NCBI GenBank assembly: GCA_945889575.1
Contig: CAMDBY010000064.1
Coordinates: 1 to 9,159, forward strand
Source: Bifidobacterium breve
GTDB taxonomy: Bacteria; Actinomycetota; Acidimicrobiia; Acidimicrobiales; Ilumatobacteraceae
Direction: 5' to 3'
DNA: 9,159 nucleotides
Within the stretch, counting starts at the first letter, position 1, and each line of letters starts with the position of its first letter. The notes beneath the pieces are model-generated. The model was not told where the DNA came from and ran no database searches. It saw only the letters and a program-made list of their open reading frames with translations. A program made the translations under genes and the position numbers. Positions 6,080-9,159 of this stretch are shown here, piece by piece.

Positions 6080-6999
6080 CTCGAATTGTTACCATCGGTG
6101 CTGCACAACTAGGCCCCATCCAACGTGAGCACACACGTCAACAGGTAGTAATACGCCTTATCGCGCTACTACATCAAGCTCATGCTGCTGGCTGTGATCT
6201 TGTGGTCTTTCCCGAACTAGCTCTGACCACATTCTTTCCGCGCTGGTTCGTTGAAAACATCTCTGAAACCGATCATTATTACGAAACAGAAATGCCATCA
6301 CCGGTAACGGCTCCGTTATTTGACGAGGCAAAGAAGTTGGGCATCGGTTTCTGTCTCGGTTATGCAGAGCTGACGAAGAACGGCGAACGCTTCAACACGC
6401 AGATTCTTGTTGAGAAAGATGGCACCGTTGTAGCAAAGTATCGCAAGGTTCATATTCCAGGTCATGAAGAACATGAACCTGATCGTGCTTTCCAACATGC
6501 AGAGCGCTATTACTTCACACCGTCAAACGAAGGTTTCGGCGTCTGGAAAGCATTTGGTTCACGCGTCGGAATGATGATTTGTAATGACCGTCGTTGGCCA
6601 GAGTCGTACCGCGTCATGGGTCTTCAGGGTGTTGAACTTATTTTGTGTGGATACAACACACCAATTCATTACATCCCAGATCCGAGTCAAGACATATTGC
6701 AGGGTTTTCACAACGCACTCGTTATGCAGTCGGGCGCCTACCAAAATGGAACATGGGTCGTCGGCGTAGCGAAAGCTGGCGTTGAAGAAGGTGTCGATTC
6801 TCTTGGTCAAAGCATGATTGTTGCACCGTCGGGGCAGATTGTTGCCCAAGCCTTGACCACTGATGATGAACTACTTGTGGCACATTGCGATATGGATTGG
6901 TGCCAGAAGTACACAAAGACTCTTTTCGACTTTGACAGATATCGCAGACCTGAGGTTTATACCCGCATCACTGCCCAACGCGGAGTGGAACTGGATTAA
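6076..6999 (+). CDS. Nitrilase-superfamily amidase, N-carbamoyl-D-amino-acid hydrolase-like
   Basis: The 307-aa product has the length and layout of Agrobacterium-type D-carbamoylase, which hydrolyses N-carbamoyl-D-amino acids to the amino acid, CO2 and ammonia. The Glu-Lys-Cys triad is in place: E47 in VVFPELALTTFFPRW, K124 in KYRKVHIPGHEEHEP, and C169 in MMICNDRRWPE. The paired arginines R172-R173 after the cysteine are those that bind the substrate carboxylate in D-carbamoylases. Further matches are YETEMP (69-74), GYNTP (192-196), SGAYQNGTWVVGVAKAGVEEG (219-239) and MIVAPSGQIVA. Beta-ureidopropionases of the same superfamily lack this CNDRRWPE form, so the D-carbamoylase-like call is favoured. 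It starts at an ATGA overlap with the upstream amidase and is followed 2 bp later by the SsnA-like gene. The true in vivo substrate could be another ureido acid made in purine or hydantoin breakdown. Confidence 0.87.
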   Translation: MTRIVTIGAAQLGPIQREHTRQQVVIRLIALLHQAHAAGCDLVVFPELALTTFFPRWFVENISETDHYYETEMPSPVTAPLFDEAKKLGIGFCLGYAELTKNGERFNTQILVEKDGTVVAKYRKVHIPGHEEHEPDRAFQHAERYYFTPSNEGFGVWKAFGSRVGMMICNDRRWPESYRVMGLQGVELILCGYNTPIHYIPDPSQDILQGFHNALVMQSGAYQNGTWVVGVAKAGVEEGVDSLGQSMIVAPSGQIVAQALTTDDELLVAHCDMDWCQKYTKTLFDFDRYRRPEVYTRITAQRGVELD

Positions 7000-7001
7000 C
7001 A

Positions 7002-8072
7002 ATGTCCTTTGAGACTCGAGCGATGGTCTGTGCTCACCATCATTTGTATTCATCTCTTGCACGAGGCATGCAGGCACCTGCCGTGACGCCACATTCATTT
7101 CTTTCAATACTGGAAAACGTATGGTGGAAATTAGATGTTGCCCTTGACCTTGACACGCTGTATTGGTCTGCGGCTCTTGGTGCAGCAGAGGCGCTGTGTA
7201 ATGGAACGACCGCGATCATCGACCATCACGAATCACCACTGGCGATAGACGGCAGCCTGGACGTCATTGCGGATGCATGTTCCATGATTGGAGTCAAAAC
7301 TAATTTGTCGTACGGAATTACTGATCGTTGGGATGGGACAACCTTGCATTCGAAAGTGAGCCCTCTATCCCCCATGACCGATGGTGCAGCACGAGGTCTT
7401 CGCGAAAACGAACGTTTCCTTCAATCTGGTGGTCGCGGAATGGTGGGTGTGCATGCCTCCTTTACATGTTCGGATGAGACTCTTGATCGCGCATCATCGT
7501 TGGCAGAGTCAATGAATACAGGCGTGCATATTCATGTTGCTGAGGGGATCGACGACAAAGAAGCGGGTGCTCGACTTCAGAGTCGAGCCAAGGACAACTG
7601 GCTGTTAGTCCATGCAGTGCACCTTGATCGCCAGCTTGCTGGAACTATCGTTCACAATCCGCGTTCAAATATGAACAACGCTGTCGGATATGCGAATCCT
7701 CTTCGGTTCTCGAATGATGTCGCTCTCGGAACAGATGGTATCGGTGCTGACATGTTGGAAGAAGCGCGATTGGCATACGTTCGTTTGCGCGAGTTTGATG
7801 TGATGCAATCACCAGACACTGTGTGGGAGTGGTTACAAACTGGAGAAAAGTTCTTCCCTGAGATAGTTAACGACACCGTTACATGGTCTTACGACAAAGT
7901 AGATAGCCCATGGCATGTCGCGTTTACACCAGGTATCAGGTGTGTTGATGTTCATGTTGATGGACAATTGGTTGTCAAGAATGGATCTCCCACACAATTC
8001 GATATGACTGAAATTAGAACCAAAGCTTCTGAAGCAGCTGCCAAGCTCCATAAGAAACTTGCCTTGACGTAA
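7002..8072 (+). CDS. SsnA-like metal-dependent amidohydrolase, short form
   Basis: The 356-aa product belongs to the amidohydrolase superfamily, closest by eye to SsnA and related purine or heterocycle deaminases. Matches are AHHHLYSSLARGM (11-23; metal ligands H12 and H14), ILENVWWKLD (36-45), GTTAIIDHHESPLAIDGSLD (68-87), GVHASFT, HIHVAEG (H178), LLVHAVHLD (H204), HNPRSNMNNAVGY (218-230) and GTDGIGAD (D245). Normal SsnA proteins are about 440 aa. Here the HxH motif is almost at the N-terminus, so the roughly 55-60 residues that form the first part of the beta-sandwich are absent, and the usual C-terminal 'G..ADLV..D' segment is shortened to residues 290-315. There is no hidden upstream extension: the frame hits a stop at 6951 with no start codon before 7002. 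The gene has 2-bp gaps on both sides, so the short form looks native. In E. coli and gut anaerobes, ssnA sits with molybdenum hydroxylase genes for purine breakdown, which fits this context. Confidence 0.8.
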   Translation: MSFETRAMVCAHHHLYSSLARGMQAPAVTPHSFLSILENVWWKLDVALDLDTLYWSAALGAAEALCNGTTAIIDHHESPLAIDGSLDVIADACSMIGVKTNLSYGITDRWDGTTLHSKVSPLSPMTDGAARGLRENERFLQSGGRGMVGVHASFTCSDETLDRASSLAESMNTGVHIHVAEGIDDKEAGARLQSRAKDNWLLVHAVHLDRQLAGTIVHNPRSNMNNAVGYANPLRFSNDVALGTDGIGADMLEEARLAYVRLREFDVMQSPDTVWEWLQTGEKFFPEIVNDTVTWSYDKVDSPWHVAFTPGIRCVDVHVDGQLVVKNGSPTQFDMTEIRTKASEAAAKLHKKLALT

Positions 8073-8074
8073 CC

Positions 8075-8908
8075 ATGCCAGTATTCATTCCTTCTTCTCT
8101 TACAGACGCCACACGGCTGCTCTCAAATAATCCAAGTGCGCATCTCGTAACTGGCGGGACAGACCTAATGGTTGAAGTTAATTTCAATCACAGACACCCC
8201 GAGACGGTTATTTCTCTGCGTAAGATTCCTGAGTTCCAACATTGGAACATCGATAACAAGTCAGGTGTCGTCCACATCGGATCATCTGTCCCCTACGCAA
8301 CGATGGAGCATGGAGAACTTGCCGAGGCCCTGCCCGCACTCGCAGAAGCCGCAAGAACTGTTGGCTCACCACAAATACGCGCCGCTGGTTCATTGGGAGG
8401 CAACCTCGGTACATGTTCACCTGCTGGAGATTCGCTGCCCGTACTTTCTGCGCTAAACGCAATTGTTCATTTGCTATCTGAAACGACCAGCCGATCAGTC
8501 CCCTTTGCAGAGTTCATGGTCGGACCTAAAAGAAACTCTCGCTTACCGAACGAAATCATCTCCGGTGTCACTATTCCTTTGACAAATGGTTGGCAGGGGT
8601 ACGCCAAAGTGGGTGTTCGTAACGCAATGGTTATTTCAGTTGCTTCAGTGTGCCTTGCCATTCATGACGGCAATGTACGAGTCGCTCTCGGCTCTGTTGG
8701 GCCCACAATTATTCGAGCATCTGAATCCGAGGAGTGGATAAATTCCATCGGACTTGAGAACGTGACTCCATCAGTGGCACAAGAGTTCGGTGAACGCGTG
8801 CGTGCAGAGTCTCGCCCTATCGATGATCACCGGTCTACCGCAGAGTATCGACGACACGCAGTCGGCGTGTTGGCTACTCGACTACTACTACGAGGGGTTC
8901 AAAAATGA
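8075..8908 (+). CDS. FAD-binding subunit of a xanthine dehydrogenase-type molybdenum hydroxylase
   Basis: The 277-aa product is the medium, flavin-carrying subunit (XdhB/CoxM/YgfM type) that passes electrons from the Fe-S subunit to NAD+ or another acceptor. The two FAD pyrophosphate-binding motifs are visible: TGGTDLMVE at 26-34, and TVGSPQIRAAGSLGGNLGT...SPAGD spanning 95-119. The C-terminal domain has GYAKVGVRNAMVISVASV and RVALGSVGPTIIRA, typical of CODH flavoprotein C-terminal domains. The length is normal for the family. The ATG at 8075 lies 2 bp after the amidohydrolase stop, and the stop overlaps the next gene's start (ATGA). The catalytic molybdopterin subunit is not in the window; it would be expected just beyond the right edge. 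The substrate (hypoxanthine, xanthine or another N-heterocycle) is decided by that missing subunit. Confidence 0.9.
   Translation: MPVFIPSSLTDATRLLSNNPSAHLVTGGTDLMVEVNFNHRHPETVISLRKIPEFQHWNIDNKSGVVHIGSSVPYATMEHGELAEALPALAEAARTVGSPQIRAAGSLGGNLGTCSPAGDSLPVLSALNAIVHLLSETTSRSVPFAEFMVGPKRNSRLPNEIISGVTIPLTNGWQGYAKVGVRNAMVISVASVCLAIHDGNVRVALGSVGPTIIRASESEEWINSIGLENVTPSVAQEFGERVRAESRPIDDHRSTAEYRRHAVGVLATRLLLRGVQK
8892..8897 (+). promoter_or_regulatory. Ribosome binding site for the 2Fe-2S subunit gene
   Basis: GAGGGG lies 7 nt before the ATG at 8905, within the 3' end of the FAD-subunit gene, and supports this start in the ATGA overlap. Confidence 0.5.
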
Positions 8909-9159
8909 GTGAGCTTGAGCACTACACACTGACCATCAATGGCGAGGAACGACAGGTGGCAGATGCATGGATTGGAGAAAGCCTCCTGTATGTCCTTCGC
9001 GAAAGACTCGGATTACCTGGCTCTAAAGGGGCCTGTGAACAGGGCGAATGCGGTAGTTGCACGGTCTATGTAGACAATGCTGCTGTGTGCAGTTGTCTCG
9101 TTATGGCTGCAACTGCAGTGGGAACACAAATTGCCACGGTCGAAGGATTGAACCAAGAT
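8905..9159 (+). CDS. 2Fe-2S subunit of the molybdenum hydroxylase, N-terminal part (cut by window end)
   Basis: Eighty-five codons are visible and the frame is open to the last base. It encodes the small iron-sulfur subunit (XdhC/CoxS type) that carries electrons from the molybdenum centre to FAD. The N-terminal plant-ferredoxin-like cluster is clear in KGACEQGECGSCTVYVDN with C44, C49 and C52, plus C64 in VCSCLVM as the fourth ligand. YTLTINGEERQV and LLYVLRERLGLPGSKG before it, and TVEGLNQD after it, are standard for the family. C62 is an extra nearby cysteine. The second, all-helical [2Fe-2S] domain (about another 70-80 residues) lies beyond the window. The order FAD subunit, Fe-S subunit, then presumably Mo subunit is a common one. 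This is the fifth gene of the operon. Confidence 0.92.
   Translation, partial: MSELEHYTLTINGEERQVADAWIGESLLYVLRERLGLPGSKGACEQGECGSCTVYVDNAAVCSCLVMAATAVGTQIATVEGLNQD

Noticed and set aside
1..9159. CRISPR arrays, tRNA/rRNA genes, insertion sequences, phage or toxin-antitoxin genes.
   Set aside because: No repeat-spacer pattern, no transposase or integrase motifs and no RNA gene signatures were seen; the window is almost fully occupied by metabolic genes.

Overview
This 9.2 kb window is a gene-dense stretch of about 50% GC bacterial chromosome. It has ten protein-coding genes (the first and last cut by the window edges), no RNA genes and no mobile elements. The best guess for the source is an actinobacterium of moderate GC, perhaps a pelagic Acidimicrobiia-like lineage. 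That guess rests on the actinobacterial look of the FAD oxidoreductase and MBL proteins and on apparently leaderless gene starts; it is an inference without database support.

Left part (1-4709), by strand: the 3' end of panC (pantothenate synthesis, +), then a DAO/PuuB-like FAD oxidoreductase (+). Tail-to-tail with it is a divergent ProA-like aldehyde dehydrogenase (-), which is head-to-head with a metallo-beta-lactamase-fold hydrolase (+). That hydrolase is in turn tail-to-tail with a TauE/SafE-family membrane transporter (-). Both convergent pairs overlap by exactly 4 bp at their stop codons, and the divergent pair is separated by only about 18 bp.

Right part (4820-9159): five genes on + packed as one operon (spacings of -4, +2, +2 and -4 bp). 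In order they are an M20-family N-carbamoyl-amino-acid/allantoate-type amidohydrolase, a nitrilase-superfamily N-carbamoyl-D-amino-acid-hydrolase-like enzyme, a short SsnA-like metal-dependent amidohydrolase, and the FAD and 2Fe-2S subunits of a xanthine-dehydrogenase-type molybdenum hydroxylase (the latter cut by the window end). Together they look like a catabolic module for an N-heterocycle such as a purine or hydantoin-like compound: oxidation by the hydroxylase, deamination or ring hydrolysis by the amidohydrolase, and release of ammonia and CO2 from carbamoyl intermediates by the two amidases. The substrate is not determined by the sequence.

The most coherent non-coding signal concerns translation starts. 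The first genes of the transcription units have a TANNNT-like hexamer 6-7 nt before the start codon, as expected for leaderless mRNAs. Two internal operon genes (6076 and 8905) instead have Shine-Dalgarno-like purine stretches.
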